From positions 1 to 64,000 of the forward strand of contig JBILGU010000015.1 in the NCBI GenBank assembly GCA_044350805.1: 64,000 bases of DNA, in the 5' to 3' direction. Numbering within the stretch: position 1 is the first letter of the stretch; each line of letters opens with the position of its first letter. Below the pieces are notes generated by a model that saw nothing but the letters and a program-made list of their open reading frames with translations, was not told the origin of the DNA and did not search any database. Shown here one piece after another: positions 1-8,950 of this stretch. Source of the DNA: UBA6136 sp044350805. GTDB lineage: Bacteria; Pseudomonadota; Gammaproteobacteria; Methylococcales; Methylococcaceae. Both the position numbers and the translations under genes were made by a program.

Positions 1-154
1 TGGGGCATTATGATACCCATAATGGGCATGTCAAGTAATGAGTTGATCGTTAGCCGATTAAGGTATCAGTGTAACCATCATGCGTCGAGTCCACACACCA
101 TAGCTATTGGCTGCTTTTGGCCGAAAGCGGATTTTGGAGAAATCGGTAAGACTT
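1..154. other. Window edge, no gene recognised
   Basis: This stretch lies downstream of the DUF4381 gene on the minus strand. I see no convincing coding frame. A 7-bp inverted repeat (CATTATG at 6-12, CATAATG at 18-24, 5-nt spacer) could form a small hairpin, but it has no T-run and I assign no function. Confidence 0.4.
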
Positions 155-688
155 TTACTTGGCCTTTTTCGACTTTAGAAAAGGAAGGCTCTCTAGCCAT
201 TTAGATATTAATGACACCTTTGAGCTACCAACAGTAATGAGAAGTGCTTTTATTTCAGTTCGAAAACCATCAGGATCCTGAATAACGTTTTCTTTTGCGC
301 TATAAGGGCCAAGCTTAAGGAACTCCAATAACTGGGCAGAGAGAGTTCCACCTTCTACTTGCGATCGAACCCACGTAATCCAGTCCTGTCCGGACAGGCC
401 CGCCACATCCTCTCGAGGATAGGTTGTCACCGCCAGCTTCTTAAGTATCAGTGAGATCTCTTGATTGCGCTGTACATTGGAAATTTCAGATGTTCCCAAT
501 AAGCGCTCCACCTCAGTGAGAGCTTGCTTTAAAGCTGTGGGTCTGCGGTGTCGCTGAATCAGAACAAGGATGATCGCTATCGCAGCAATGAGCGCGGCAA
601 TCAGGCACCACCAACCGGGTGCCAGAGGCCAGATACCCACCGGCAAGGGGAGGTGAATATCCCGAAGGGGAAGTGACTCCATCGGCAT
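155..688 (-). CDS. DUF4381 domain membrane protein
   Basis: The protein has about 177 residues with one N-terminal membrane segment. It starts with the block LPLRDIHLPLPVGIWPLAPG, typical of DUF4381 proteins, followed by a hydrophobic stretch rich in Ala and Ile and a soluble helical tail. In other proteobacteria such genes sit in MoxR/BatA/BatD (aerotolerance-like) operons beside von Willebrand A proteins; those partners would lie left of this window and are not seen. The frame stays open to a TTG at 745, but that start falls inside a 9-bp inverted repeat. I therefore prefer the ATG at 688, just before the conserved block. The biochemical role is unknown; a scaffold or chaperone-linked role is inferred only from family context. 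Confidence 0.75.
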   Translation of the reverse strand: MPMESLPLRDIHLPLPVGIWPLAPGWWCLIAALIAAIAIILVLIQRHRRPTALKQALTEVERLLGTSEISNVQRNQEISLILKKLAVTTYPREDVAGLSGQDWITWVRSQVEGGTLSAQLLEFLKLGPYSAKENVIQDPDGFRTEIKALLITVGSSKVSLISKWLESLPFLKSKKAK

Positions 689-732
689 TAGAAAGTCGGG
701 TTTGTTAACGAGAGATAATCTGAGAGGAGAGG

Positions 733-762
733 GCTCTGGATCCAATCAAGTGAATCCAGAGC
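733..762 (-). repeat. Inverted repeat between PuuD-like gene and DUF4381 gene
   Basis: GCTCTGGAT at 733-741 and ATCCAGAGC at 754-762 form a perfect 9-bp stem with a 12-nt loop. It lies just after the stop of the PuuD-like gene on the minus strand. No T-tract follows, so it is a poor intrinsic terminator. It may instead protect the 3' end of the transcript. Confidence 0.45.
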
Positions 763-776
763 TCTTCCGTGTTGGC

Positions 777-1406
777 TTAGCCGACGTTCTGAGCGGCAAC
801 CATGAAGTACAGCATGGGGATTGAGAACATCGTGTTGAAACGGCTGGTCAGCATGGCCACGCGGGCTGCTGCCTTCTTTTCGTCAGCAGTCCCATCAACG
901 ATACCCAGCGCAATCTTCTGATTGGGCCAAATGATGTTCCAGACGTTGAAAGCCATAATCAAGCCAAGCCACATACCTACCCCGATATAGATGTCGCGGG
1001 CAGGACCTTCGCCAACGAGGCCAAGCGACATTGCGTGTCCGATATAGCCTTGCATGCCAGCAACAACAATGCCGGTGACAACGGTTGAAAGCGCGGCCCA
1101 ACGGAACCAGAAGAGAGCGGTCGGGGCAATGACTTTACCGATCGCAGGCTTTTGTTCATCCGGGATCTTCGGCATTGAGGGAATCTGGACAAAATTGAAG
1201 TACCAGAGGAGACCGATCCACATGACACCTGAGATGACGTGGAACCAACGGAATACGAAGCTAAACCAGCTGTGTGTGAATGAGAAGGAGCCGGTAACGA
1301 AGGCCAGGGCGACAACCAGAACAGCGCCAAAGGATAGTGCCCGTGGTAGCTTGTCTAGGCCCACTTTGGCTAGGGCTTCAATCAGCAGCAACATGATTTT
1401 CTTCAT
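777..1406 (-). CDS. Urate hydroxylase PuuD-type membrane domain protein
   Basis: The 209-residue protein has several predicted membrane helices. The segment RWFHVISGVMWIGLLWYFNF, followed by VQIPSMP and an Ala/Trp-rich helix, matches the N-terminal membrane domain of the PuuD family (Urate_ox_N). PuuD proper is about twice as long because it carries a C-terminal cytochrome c domain. No CxxCH is present here, so this is the membrane domain alone. Many proteobacteria carry this short form with no proven link to urate. The start at 1406 is chosen because GGAGG lies 8-9 nt upstream; the longer frame to 1493 lacks this. No purine catabolism genes are nearby, so urate oxidation is not supported by context. 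Confidence 0.75.
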   Translation of the reverse strand: MKKIMLLLIEALAKVGLDKLPRALSFGAVLVVALAFVTGSFSFTHSWFSFVFRWFHVISGVMWIGLLWYFNFVQIPSMPKIPDEQKPAIGKVIAPTALFWFRWAALSTVVTGIVVAGMQGYIGHAMSLGLVGEGPARDIYIGVGMWLGLIMAFNVWNIIWPNQKIALGIVDGTADEKKAAARVAMLTSRFNTMFSIPMLYFMVAAQNVG

Positions 1407-1542
1407 AAGTCTTTTCCTCCGAAGTACCAATTTATTGATATTTTGGGGTATGCCCCCCTGTGTGAGGGTAAGCGTTCCAAGCCTTGGACGCAAATCGCAA
1501 CGACACCCAGTTTAATGAATTTAGTGATATTTCCTCTTGAAC

Positions 1543-2100
1543 TCAGTAAAACCAACGACCGTTTGCAACCGTACTCGTCTCTTTGTAGTGATGATGGGCA
1601 GGTCGACGCATCCCAAGATAGTGCTTTGACCAGTAGGGTGTATCCAGTTCAGAGACCAAGACTTCCCCTTGCGCGCTACTGGCATGGACGAAGCGATTTC
1701 GGCCAATGTAGATGCCGACATGGGAATAAGGCCTTCCCGTGGTATTAAAAAAAACAAGATCCCCCGGCTCACGGAGCGTTTCATCAAGAGCTGGCAGCGA
1801 AGTCGCCATTTCATAAGCCGTTCGGGGGAGATGAACCCCATGGCGCCCATAAACGTATTGCACGAAGCCTGAGCAGTCAAAACCCTGTTCCGGTGTTTCT
1901 TCCCCGTATTGATAGGAAATGCCCTTAAGACTCAAGGCATCTCGAACGATTTGAAGATTGATATTGGCTTTTGGGGATGGCGTTTGAGGTGTGGGTTTGG
2001 GTGTGCTGGCGCAGCCGAAGAGGATGCTTGCTGACAAAAGCAGCATGACAAAGCGAATGATTTGGAAGAGATGGCGATGTCGTTCGGGCTTCATCGGCAA
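1543..2100 (-). CDS. NlpC/P60 family cell-wall hydrolase lipoprotein
   Basis: This is a predicted outer-membrane or periplasmic lipoprotein of 185 residues. A hydrophobic signal ends in a lipobox, with ILFGC placing the lipidated Cys at about residue 30. A short Pro/Thr-rich linker leads to an NlpC/P60 papain-like domain. The catalytic residues are visible: Cys76 in FDCSGFV, His127 in YSHVGIYIG and His139 in RFVHASS. The family cleaves D-Glu/mesoDAP bonds in peptidoglycan stem peptides. E. coli MepS and MepH are relatives. It sits close to mltB and the rod-shape operon, consistent with cell-wall work, but each gene has its own intergenic gap. Met1 or Met3 could be the start. Confidence 0.88.
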   Translation of the reverse strand: MPMKPERHRHLFQIIRFVMLLLSASILFGCASTPKPTPQTPSPKANINLQIVRDALSLKGISYQYGEETPEQGFDCSGFVQYVYGRHGVHLPRTAYEMATSLPALDETLREPGDLVFFNTTGRPYSHVGIYIGRNRFVHASSAQGEVLVSELDTPYWSKHYLGMRRPAHHHYKETSTVANGRWFY

Positions 2101-2178
2101 AGTGCCTGTGTGTTTTCCCTCGAAGGTAAAGAGTTCCCATCAAGCGGACTTCATCACAATGCGCTGCAGCATGGGGAT

Positions 2179-3363
2179 TCAGATCGATGATGAAAATCCC
2201 CACTGCCTCAGGTAGTCGGAATAGCCGAAGGTTTTCAGCAATTCTATTGTGCCCGAGGGCTCCCGAATCGCAAGTGCGGGTAGATCATGACCATTGAAGC
2301 GGCTGGCTTTGACCAATGAATACGCCCCCACATTTTCAAGGGTGAGGGTATCGCCGAGCAATAGGGGTTGCTTGAAGTTGTAGGAGCCAAAAAGATCCCC
2401 TGCAAGACAGGTGCACCCGGCGAGAAGGACACGAAACCGTCCTTCTGGATCTGATTCCTTAATGATGGGGGCCTTTTGGTATTCAAAGACTTCAGGAAGA
2501 TGGTGGACGCCGGTATCCAGGATCGCAATGGCTTGGCCATCCCGTTCAAAAAGGTCAATCACCTGGGTTTGAAGCGATCCTGCCCTTCCGATGATGGCAT
2601 TACCGGGTTCAAGAATGATCTTTCCCTTGAATCGCTTCTGAAATTCCCTGAGCACATCCTGAAATGCGAGAACATCGGCCTCATTCCGAGGTGCGTACCC
2701 TCCCCCAAGATTAATCCACTCCAGATCCCCAAGAAAATCGCCGAGCGCTTCTTCAATCGACTGGAGTGCATTCCCCAGTGGCCTCGCATCGGCCTCAAGG
2801 AAGTGCGTGTGAAAATGGAGCCCCTTGAGTCTTTTGGACAGATCCGGCTGGGCCAATATGAATTCTTTAAGTTCCTTGATAGGAACCCCGAGTTTGGATG
2901 CTTCTCGGCACGGGTTGTAGCGATCATCCCTAATGCTGGAAATCCCATGGTTGATCCGAAGACCGAGTTGGGCGGAGCCACGGATTTTTGCCCCTAGCCG
3001 TTCAAATTGGCCGAGGCTGTTGAAATTGATGTGGGAACAGAGGGCGGCCAGCTCATCGATTTCCTCTCCCCGAATCCCGGGGCTCGTGAGATGGGTTTCC
3101 GTTGGTGTTTTCGTTGACGCTTTGACGAGCCGTGCCTCAAAGAGGGAGCTGACAGCGAAGCCGTTCACCCAGGGGTTGATCCGCGTCAGAAGCCTCGAGA
3201 AAGGTTGAGCCTTGATTGAATACAGGAGCGCTCCATCGACGGCATCGACGATGTCTCTAAAAAGGCGAAGAGGCTGTTCAATGAGAGGCCAATCGTAGAT
3301 CAGAAGGGGGCTCGGCAAAATGCCTGAGCTTTTAGAGGCCTCAGATGCCCCACTAGGACTCAT
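2179..3363 (-). CDS. nspC: Carboxynorspermidine decarboxylase
   Basis: This 394-residue PLP enzyme of the alanine-racemase fold (group IV decarboxylase) converts carboxynorspermidine or carboxyspermidine to norspermidine or spermidine. The PLP lysine is Lys51 in LLYSIKAQP. A glycine-rich phosphate-binding loop (INLGGGY) and the C-terminal GCTCLAGDLFG motif, with catalytic Cys and Asp, are both present. Length matches NspC. The usual partner, carboxynorspermidine dehydrogenase, is normally adjacent in polyamine operons but is not in this window. It is either elsewhere in the genome or missing. The first 20 residues are Ser/Pro-rich, and a downstream start is possible. Confidence 0.9.
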   Translation of the reverse strand: MSPSGASEASKSSGILPSPLLIYDWPLIEQPLRLFRDIVDAVDGALLYSIKAQPFSRLLTRINPWVNGFAVSSLFEARLVKASTKTPTETHLTSPGIRGEEIDELAALCSHINFNSLGQFERLGAKIRGSAQLGLRINHGISSIRDDRYNPCREASKLGVPIKELKEFILAQPDLSKRLKGLHFHTHFLEADARPLGNALQSIEEALGDFLGDLEWINLGGGYAPRNEADVLAFQDVLREFQKRFKGKIILEPGNAIIGRAGSLQTQVIDLFERDGQAIAILDTGVHHLPEVFEYQKAPIIKESDPEGRFRVLLAGCTCLAGDLFGSYNFKQPLLLGDTLTLENVGAYSLVKASRFNGHDLPALAIREPSGTIELLKTFGYSDYLRQWGFSSSI

Positions 3364-3423
3364 CAGACTTCCCGAAATCTCTCTGATCCTTCACGCGAGC
3401 GACTCCGTCCCCGGGAGAAACCG

Positions 3424-4500
3424 TTAAGGACGCGACCAGGTCCGGACCAATTCATTGGCAGCCATGGCATACAAGGGGCTATGGTTGTAGCGCATGATCA
3501 CGTTGAAGTTGTGGAAGGTGATCCAGTATTCAGGCCCCTTTTCGCCCTGAAGCTCGAGAAGTCCGGCCTTAAGATTAGAGGGAACGCGTCCTTCAGGGGT
3601 CACGCCCATGGCTTCCAGTTGCTGGATCGAAAGGTTCGCCTTCGGTGATTTGGTGCTGACCGCCTGTCGGTAGGCATCACCTCGAACGCGTGCCGGAACC
3701 GCGATGGGTTCTCCTGAATGCCAGCCGTTTTTGGCAAAGTAATTGCCAACACTCGCAATCGCATCGGCCGGATTTTTCCAAATGTCTCGCCGTCCATCGC
3801 CATCCCCATCAGCTGCAAGCTTTCTGTAGCTGGAGGGCATGAATTGAGGCATACCCATTGCACCTGCGTAGGAACCTTGAGGGCTCAGAAAGTCTTCATG
3901 CTCATCCCGGCAGAGAAGAAGGAACTGTTCGAGCTCTCCCCGGAAAAAGGACGCACGACGGGGATAATCAAAAGCGAGAGTGGAGAGGGAATCAATGACC
4001 CGATACTTACCGGGCTTGACCCCATAGGCACTTTCGACGCCGATGATGGCGGTGATCATTTCAGGTGCAACCCCATAATGGGATTTCGCCCGCTGGAAGG
4101 CCGCCTCATTCTCCGCCATGAACTTTTGTCCACCATTAATGCGCTTTTCGGTCAGGAAGAGCTTTCGGTAGGCGAACCAGGGTTTGGCTTCATAGGGCTT
4201 GGCCATGGCATCCAGGATCTGCGGGACGATTCCGGCCTCATCAAAGGCCCTTCGAAGAACATTTCGGTCAAAACCATGTTTACCCACCATCTCATCGATA
4301 AAGCCGCGAACCTGAGGGCGATCTGAAATACCGGGATTCGGAGGCAGGATGACCGAAGGTTCGCCGGTTTCTGTCACCGTCTTTTCAGGAGCTGTCGCCT
4401 TCTGCGTTTCGCTTGGGGCTGGCGTTGACGTGGGGGTACTGCATCCCGAGAGAACCAGGAACGTCACGAGAAAGGCTGGGGCAAAGCGCATAGAAATCAT
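3424..4500 (-). CDS. mltB: Membrane-bound lytic murein transglycosylase B
   Basis: This GH103 lipoprotein cleaves the MurNAc-GlcNAc bond of peptidoglycan and forms 1,6-anhydro ends at the outer membrane. The signal peptide ends in the lipobox VLSGC (Cys20). After a Thr/Pro/Glu-rich linker comes the SLT_2 domain, with the catalytic Glu156 in AIIGVESAYG and the downstream motif YAGAMGMPQFMPSSY typical of MltB. Its 358 residues are normal for the family. Translation may begin at Met1 or Met4. It lies just downstream of rodA with a 59-nt gap, so it may be co-transcribed with the elongasome genes, a common arrangement in beta- and gammaproteobacteria. Confidence 0.93.
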   Translation of the reverse strand: MISMRFAPAFLVTFLVLSGCSTPTSTPAPSETQKATAPEKTVTETGEPSVILPPNPGISDRPQVRGFIDEMVGKHGFDRNVLRRAFDEAGIVPQILDAMAKPYEAKPWFAYRKLFLTEKRINGGQKFMAENEAAFQRAKSHYGVAPEMITAIIGVESAYGVKPGKYRVIDSLSTLAFDYPRRASFFRGELEQFLLLCRDEHEDFLSPQGSYAGAMGMPQFMPSSYRKLAADGDGDGRRDIWKNPADAIASVGNYFAKNGWHSGEPIAVPARVRGDAYRQAVSTKSPKANLSIQQLEAMGVTPEGRVPSNLKAGLLELQGEKGPEYWITFHNFNVIMRYNHSPLYAMAANELVRTWSRP

Positions 4501-4559
4501 GGGGCTTGGATCAGGCTGCTGAAGGGGACTTGAGGGAAGGATACCGCAGATTTTTGGGA

Positions 4560-5693
4560 TTAATCGAACTGTCGATTCTGATGGGTCTGGATCGACATCA
4601 GGATGCCAAAACCTGCGAGCAGGGTGACCGTGGACGTACCTCCATAGCTCACGAGTGGTAAAGGAACGCCAACTACGGGGAGGATCCCGATGACCATCCC
4701 GATGTTGACGAAAATATAAACAAAGAAGGTCAGGGTCAGGGCGCCGGCAAGGTATCGGCTAAAGCGATCCTTAGCTTGCACCACGATATAGAGACAGCGG
4801 GCCAAGATGATGAAGTAGGCGGCGAGAAGGCCAAGGCAGCCGACCAGGCCAAATTCCTCGGCAAGCACAGCAAAGATGAAATCCGTCGAACTCTCAGGCA
4901 GGAACTCGAGATGAACCTGGGTGCCATGCAGCCATCCTTTGCCACTCACTCCGCCGGATCCTATCGCGATCTTCGACTGGATGATGTGATAGCCCCGTCC
5001 CAGAGGATCGGCCTCAGGGTTCAGGAGCATCAGGATTCGGTCCTTTTGGTATCCGTGCAGGAATTGCCAGAGGATTGGGAGGGAAGCGCCGCCGACAAGC
5101 GCAAGACCTCCTAGGGTCCACCAGGAAAGACCTGAAAGAAAAATGACGGCTGCGCCTGAGCTTCCAACCAGAATGGCGGTACCCAGATCGGGTTGCTTCG
5201 CGATGAGGAGCGCTGGAATCAGGATGAGAAGCCCAGCGAGAGCAAACTGACGGAAAGCCGGCGGCGGTGGAATCATGGCGAGATACCAGGCGACCATCAT
5301 CGGTGTGGCGATCTTCATGAGCTCTGAGGGCTGGAACCGGATAAAGCCCAAATCCAGCCATCGTTGGGCCCCCATGCTGATTTTGCCCATCAGAAGGACC
5401 AAGACCAGCATCAAACTCCCGACCAGATAGAGGATGGGGCTGATATTGGCGAGCTGGCGTGGATGGACCATTCCGATGCCGACCATGACCCCGAGCGCAA
5501 GCATCAGACGCAGCCCCTGTCGGATGAGAACATCCACCGATTGGCCGGATGCAGAATAGAGCACCACCATCGCGATCGATGAGAGCAGCAGTAGCCCCCC
5601 GAGAAGGGGAAGATCAATGGGGAGATTACTCAAGAATCCGAGGCGCGGGGGCTTCTCGAGATGGAGGTCACTTAGGGCAGGATCGTTCTTCAT
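4560..5693 (-). CDS. rodA: Rod shape-determining peptidoglycan glycosyltransferase RodA
   Basis: This 377-residue polytopic inner-membrane protein of the SEDS (FtsW/RodA/SpoVE) family polymerises lipid II into glycan strands with PBP2 in the elongasome. About ten hydrophobic segments are visible. Family blocks include GAQRWLDLGFIRFQPSELMK and the C-terminal region VGVPLPLVSYGGTS. The ATG start overlaps the stop of mrdA by 4 nt, giving translational coupling with its partner. It is the last of the mreB-mreC-mreD-mrdA-rodA series. Confidence 0.96.
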   Translation of the reverse strand: MKNDPALSDLHLEKPPRLGFLSNLPIDLPLLGGLLLLSSIAMVVLYSASGQSVDVLIRQGLRLMLALGVMVGIGMVHPRQLANISPILYLVGSLMLVLVLLMGKISMGAQRWLDLGFIRFQPSELMKIATPMMVAWYLAMIPPPPAFRQFALAGLLILIPALLIAKQPDLGTAILVGSSGAAVIFLSGLSWWTLGGLALVGGASLPILWQFLHGYQKDRILMLLNPEADPLGRGYHIIQSKIAIGSGGVSGKGWLHGTQVHLEFLPESSTDFIFAVLAEEFGLVGCLGLLAAYFIILARCLYIVVQAKDRFSRYLAGALTLTFFVYIFVNIGMVIGILPVVGVPLPLVSYGGTSTVTLLAGFGILMSIQTHQNRQFD

Positions 5694-7531
5694 GGATTGG
5701 AATGAAGGTAATGGTCCATGACCGCGCGGGCGATCGGGGCCGCGATGGTGCCGCCGTGGCCGGCATTTTCGGCAATCACAGCAATGGCGATTTTAGGGGC
5801 ATCGGCCGGTGCAAAGGCGACAAACCAGGCATGGTCCCGCATCGATTGCGTCAGTCGCATGCTCTTGTAGCTCTGGTTTTGGGCTACGGTAAAGACCTGG
5901 GCGGTTCCGGTCTTTCCGGCAATTTTGTAGTCCAGTCCATAAGAAATGCGATGCGCGGTTCCCTTCTGGATCACATCGACCATGGCGGAGACCACCGTAT
6001 CCCAATGGCCGGGATCAATCGCCCTTCCAGTGGGGGAGCTCGCCCGAGGGTAGGGATCCTCAAGGTCGATGTCGGATCGAATCCTACTGACGAGGCGGGG
6101 TTCGACGTCCATGCCATGGTTTGCAAGGATCGCCATTGATTTGGCCATCTGAAGGGGGGTCGCTGTGACAAAACCCTGGCCGATGCCGGCAATGACGGTA
6201 TCTCCAAGACTCCATTCCTGCTTGCGCTTCGATTTCTTCCAGTCTTCTGAAGGATAAAGCCCCGATTTTTCGCCGGGGAGATCGATGCCGGTGATTTTTC
6301 CGAGGCCAAATCGGCCTTGCATGAAGTCATGCAACCGGCGGATTCCAAGGCGAACCGCAAGTTCATAAAAGTAGACATCGCAGGACTGCATGATCGCAAG
6401 ATGCATGTCGGTGGCCCCGTGCCCGGAGTGGGCCCAGTCGCGATATTTGTGAGCCGATCCAGGGAGCCGGTAGTAGCCGGGGCAGGCGATGCGGGCACCC
6501 GGTGCGATGTTCAAAAGTTCAAGTCCCGCCAAGGCCTCCAATGGCTTGACCGTTGAGCCTGGAGGATAAGCTCCTCGTGTGGCCCTGTCATAGAGGGGTT
6601 TAGCCTCATCCTTCTGTAGGGCGTCGTAGCTTTTTCGGTCAATCCCTTGAATGAAAGGATTTGGATCATAGCTAGGCTTGCTCGCGAGAGCCAAAACCTG
6701 GCCGTTGGTGGGATCGATGGCCACCACGGCACCGCGGAATTCCCCAAGGGCGTCCATCGCCACTTTCTGAAGGCCGATGTCGAGAGACAGGGTGAGTTTG
6801 GCCCCATCGGTTGCAGGGACGGTCCCGAGCTGGCGCACCACCCGGCCTCTGACATTGGCCTCGAACTCCTGGTGTCCGGTCCGACCATGGAGAATCGTCT
6901 CGTAGCTTTTTTCAAGCCCATTTTTGCCGATAAAAAAGGTGCCCTGATATTGGGAGGGATCTAGATCCTGCAATTCCTTTTCATTGATCCTTGCGATGTA
7001 GCCCACCACATGGGCCGCAAGATCCTTGTAGGGATAATTCCGCATCATGCGCGTTCGAATGCCCGCCCCGGGGAGCCACGGCAATTTGACCGCGATATGG
7101 GCAACGTCCTCTTCTGAGAGTCCCAGGCGAATGGGGACGCTCTCGTAATCCTTGCGCTTGGCCTTGAGAGCCTTGAAATCCGCGATCTCGGCTTCGGAGA
7201 GATGAATGATGGCCTCAAGATCCTTTAAGAGGCCATCGAGATCCGACACGAGTTCCGGAACGACCTCGAGACTAAAGGTGACGTAATTGTCCGCAAGAGG
7301 TTCTCCGTTACGGTCAAGAATCACGCCCCGGGTGGGGGTGATCGGTGCGATCTTGACCTGGTTTTCCCTCGAGAGGGAGGCATATTGCTGGTGCCCTGCA
7401 ACCTGAAGGTAAACGAGGCGAAGGATGAGGAGTGTGACGCCCAGCATCATCGCAATAATGCTGCCGATGATGCGGTTGAGGAAAAGCCGGTTTTCGCGGA
7501 CGGCGTCCTCGACGGTCAGATGCCCGCTCAA
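5690..7531 (-). CDS. mrdA: Penicillin-binding protein 2 (peptidoglycan D,D-transpeptidase)
   Basis: This class B PBP (613 residues) cross-links peptidoglycan during cell elongation, anchored in the inner membrane and acting with RodA. A single membrane helix spans about residues 21-43, followed by the dimerisation/pedestal domain and the transpeptidase domain. All three active-site motifs are present: Ser326-x-x-Lys329 in GSTVKP, Ser383-Cys-Asp385 in SCDVYFYE, and Lys540-Thr-Gly in GKTGTAQ. The start is a TTG that overlaps the stop of mreD by 4 nt; the stop overlaps the rodA start by 4 nt. This coupling suggests near-equal synthesis of the elongasome subunits. Confidence 0.96.
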   Translation of the reverse strand: MSGHLTVEDAVRENRLFLNRIIGSIIAMMLGVTLLILRLVYLQVAGHQQYASLSRENQVKIAPITPTRGVILDRNGEPLADNYVTFSLEVVPELVSDLDGLLKDLEAIIHLSEAEIADFKALKAKRKDYESVPIRLGLSEEDVAHIAVKLPWLPGAGIRTRMMRNYPYKDLAAHVVGYIARINEKELQDLDPSQYQGTFFIGKNGLEKSYETILHGRTGHQEFEANVRGRVVRQLGTVPATDGAKLTLSLDIGLQKVAMDALGEFRGAVVAIDPTNGQVLALASKPSYDPNPFIQGIDRKSYDALQKDEAKPLYDRATRGAYPPGSTVKPLEALAGLELLNIAPGARIACPGYYRLPGSAHKYRDWAHSGHGATDMHLAIMQSCDVYFYELAVRLGIRRLHDFMQGRFGLGKITGIDLPGEKSGLYPSEDWKKSKRKQEWSLGDTVIAGIGQGFVTATPLQMAKSMAILANHGMDVEPRLVSRIRSDIDLEDPYPRASSPTGRAIDPGHWDTVVSAMVDVIQKGTAHRISYGLDYKIAGKTGTAQVFTVAQNQSYKSMRLTQSMRDHAWFVAFAPADAPKIAIAVIAENAGHGGTIAAPIARAVMDHYLHSNP

Positions 7532-8016
7532 GGGTGACCCCGCACATCATTTCGGCCAAGGATCCAGACCAGAAGGGGCCAGACCAGGGCACCGGTGAGG
7601 CTGGGATACCAGTAGGCGAGTTCCATTCCGGGGGGGAGCTCCTGTTGTTCGGTCCATCGAATGACGAGTTGCCCGATCATCAGAAGCCCCAGGATCCAGA
7701 TGCCCTGGACGGGCTTTCTTAGAACCGAGAGACTGGCTTTCCCCCGAATGCAGAGGTAAACCATGACCGCATAGGCCAAAGCGTGCTGTCCCAAGAGCCG
7801 CCCTGTCAGGGCATCGGCGATCAGCCCCAGCAGCCAGGCGCGCAGCACACCCACCCGCTGAGGCATCGCAAGGGTCCAGAAAATGAGAATCAGAGCGACC
7901 CAGTCAGGGTTGAGAAGCGCCCAGGCCGGTTTCAGGGGAACGATTCTAAGGATGAGGGCAATGGCAAAGCTCAGAAGGACCCGAAGGGATCCTGGGGCCT
8001 CCGTATTATCGGTCAT
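7528..8016 (-). CDS. mreD: Rod shape-determining protein MreD
   Basis: This small (162 residues) and very hydrophobic inner-membrane protein has five to six predicted helices and fits MreD, the membrane linker of the MreBCD complex. Sequence conservation in the family is low. The assignment rests on size, hydropathy, the segment PDWVALILIFWTLAMPQRVG near residues 35-54, and its position between mreC and mrdA. It overlaps mreC by 11 nt and mrdA by 4 nt. Confidence 0.93.
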   Translation of the reverse strand: MTDNTEAPGSLRVLLSFAIALILRIVPLKPAWALLNPDWVALILIFWTLAMPQRVGVLRAWLLGLIADALTGRLLGQHALAYAVMVYLCIRGKASLSVLRKPVQGIWILGLLMIGQLVIRWTEQQELPPGMELAYWYPSLTGALVWPLLVWILGRNDVRGHP

Positions 8017-8926
8017 GGGGTGCGGCGGATTCAGCCCCCGGGCTTTCCGACTTATCCGGAATCCGAAGGAGCGGGGTGGTGTCGCTGCGAACGATCAGGA
8101 CCTCGCGGTTGTGGTCCAGTCGGGCCACAGGAACAGCGACCGTGCGTGTGGCCGAAGGATCCCCCTCGGGGCGGGGAATGATCTGGGCCACGGGGTAACC
8201 CGCTGGAAAGATCCCATCGAGGCCGGAGGTCACCAGGAGATCCCCAGGTTCAATATCCGCATTTCCGGGAAGATAGGGAAGGTCGAGCCGATCCGTTCGG
8301 CCATTCCCGACGGCAATCGTTCGAAGACCCGTCCGATTGATTTGGACGGGAGTTGCGTGAGTGGGGTCGGTGATCATGACGATGTCGGAGGTCCGACCGG
8401 TCACCCGGAGCACCTGCCCTACCAGGCCTTTACCATCAACCACGGCCTGCCCTGCCTTAACGCCGTGGCGCTCTCCCTTATTGACGACGAGGAGATTTTC
8501 GTAAGGAACGATATTGATGAGAAGCGGCTCCGCAATCAGGACCTGATCTCCGACCTTGAAGGTGCTGTCGAGCAAGCCCCGAAGTCGGTTGTTTTCCTGT
8601 TCGAGGGCTTCAAAGCGAAGCTGTTTGCCCTGAAGTAAAAGTGCTTCTTCGCGGAGCCTTCGATTTTCGGCCACCAGATCCCGCTGGCTGGTCGACCAGT
8701 CCGAAAGTTTCTGGAAAATGCTAGCAGGGCCGCTGACCAGTTGGCGAACCGGTTCAACCAGGGCGGCAAAGGGCACCCGCTGCGCGGTCGAGGCTTCCCG
8801 GTTTTCAAACGCAAGGAAACCGATCGAGGCGATCAGGCAAAAGATCAGTTTGAAGTGGAGTGTGGATCCACTTCCAAAAAGAGACTTGCTGTCAGGGGTA
8901 TAGCGCATAGCCTGTGGGCTGGACAT
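8006..8926 (-). CDS. mreC: Rod shape-determining protein MreC
   Basis: MreC is a bitopic inner-membrane protein that links cytoplasmic MreB filaments to periplasmic PBP2. The 306 residues show a short cytoplasmic tail, one membrane helix near residues 25-42, a coiled coil around residues 70-112 with many Glu, Arg and Leu, and the beta-rich periplasmic domain. GLVGQVLRVTGRTSDIVMIT and the motif TSGLDGIFPAGYPVA are diagnostic. The last about 20 residues are a polar tail. It lies 24 nt downstream of mreB. Confidence 0.96.
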   Translation of the reverse strand: MSSPQAMRYTPDSKSLFGSGSTLHFKLIFCLIASIGFLAFENREASTAQRVPFAALVEPVRQLVSGPASIFQKLSDWSTSQRDLVAENRRLREEALLLQGKQLRFEALEQENNRLRGLLDSTFKVGDQVLIAEPLLINIVPYENLLVVNKGERHGVKAGQAVVDGKGLVGQVLRVTGRTSDIVMITDPTHATPVQINRTGLRTIAVGNGRTDRLDLPYLPGNADIEPGDLLVTSGLDGIFPAGYPVAQIIPRPEGDPSATRTVAVPVARLDHNREVLIVRSDTTPLLRIPDKSESPGAESAAPHDR

Positions 8927-8950
8927 CGATCAAAACGATGCGGCCGGGGT

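Noticed and set aside
5549..6139. 196-codon plus-strand frame opposite rodA and mrdA
   Set aside because: It is an antisense shadow; the opposite strand has intact PBP2 and RodA motifs.
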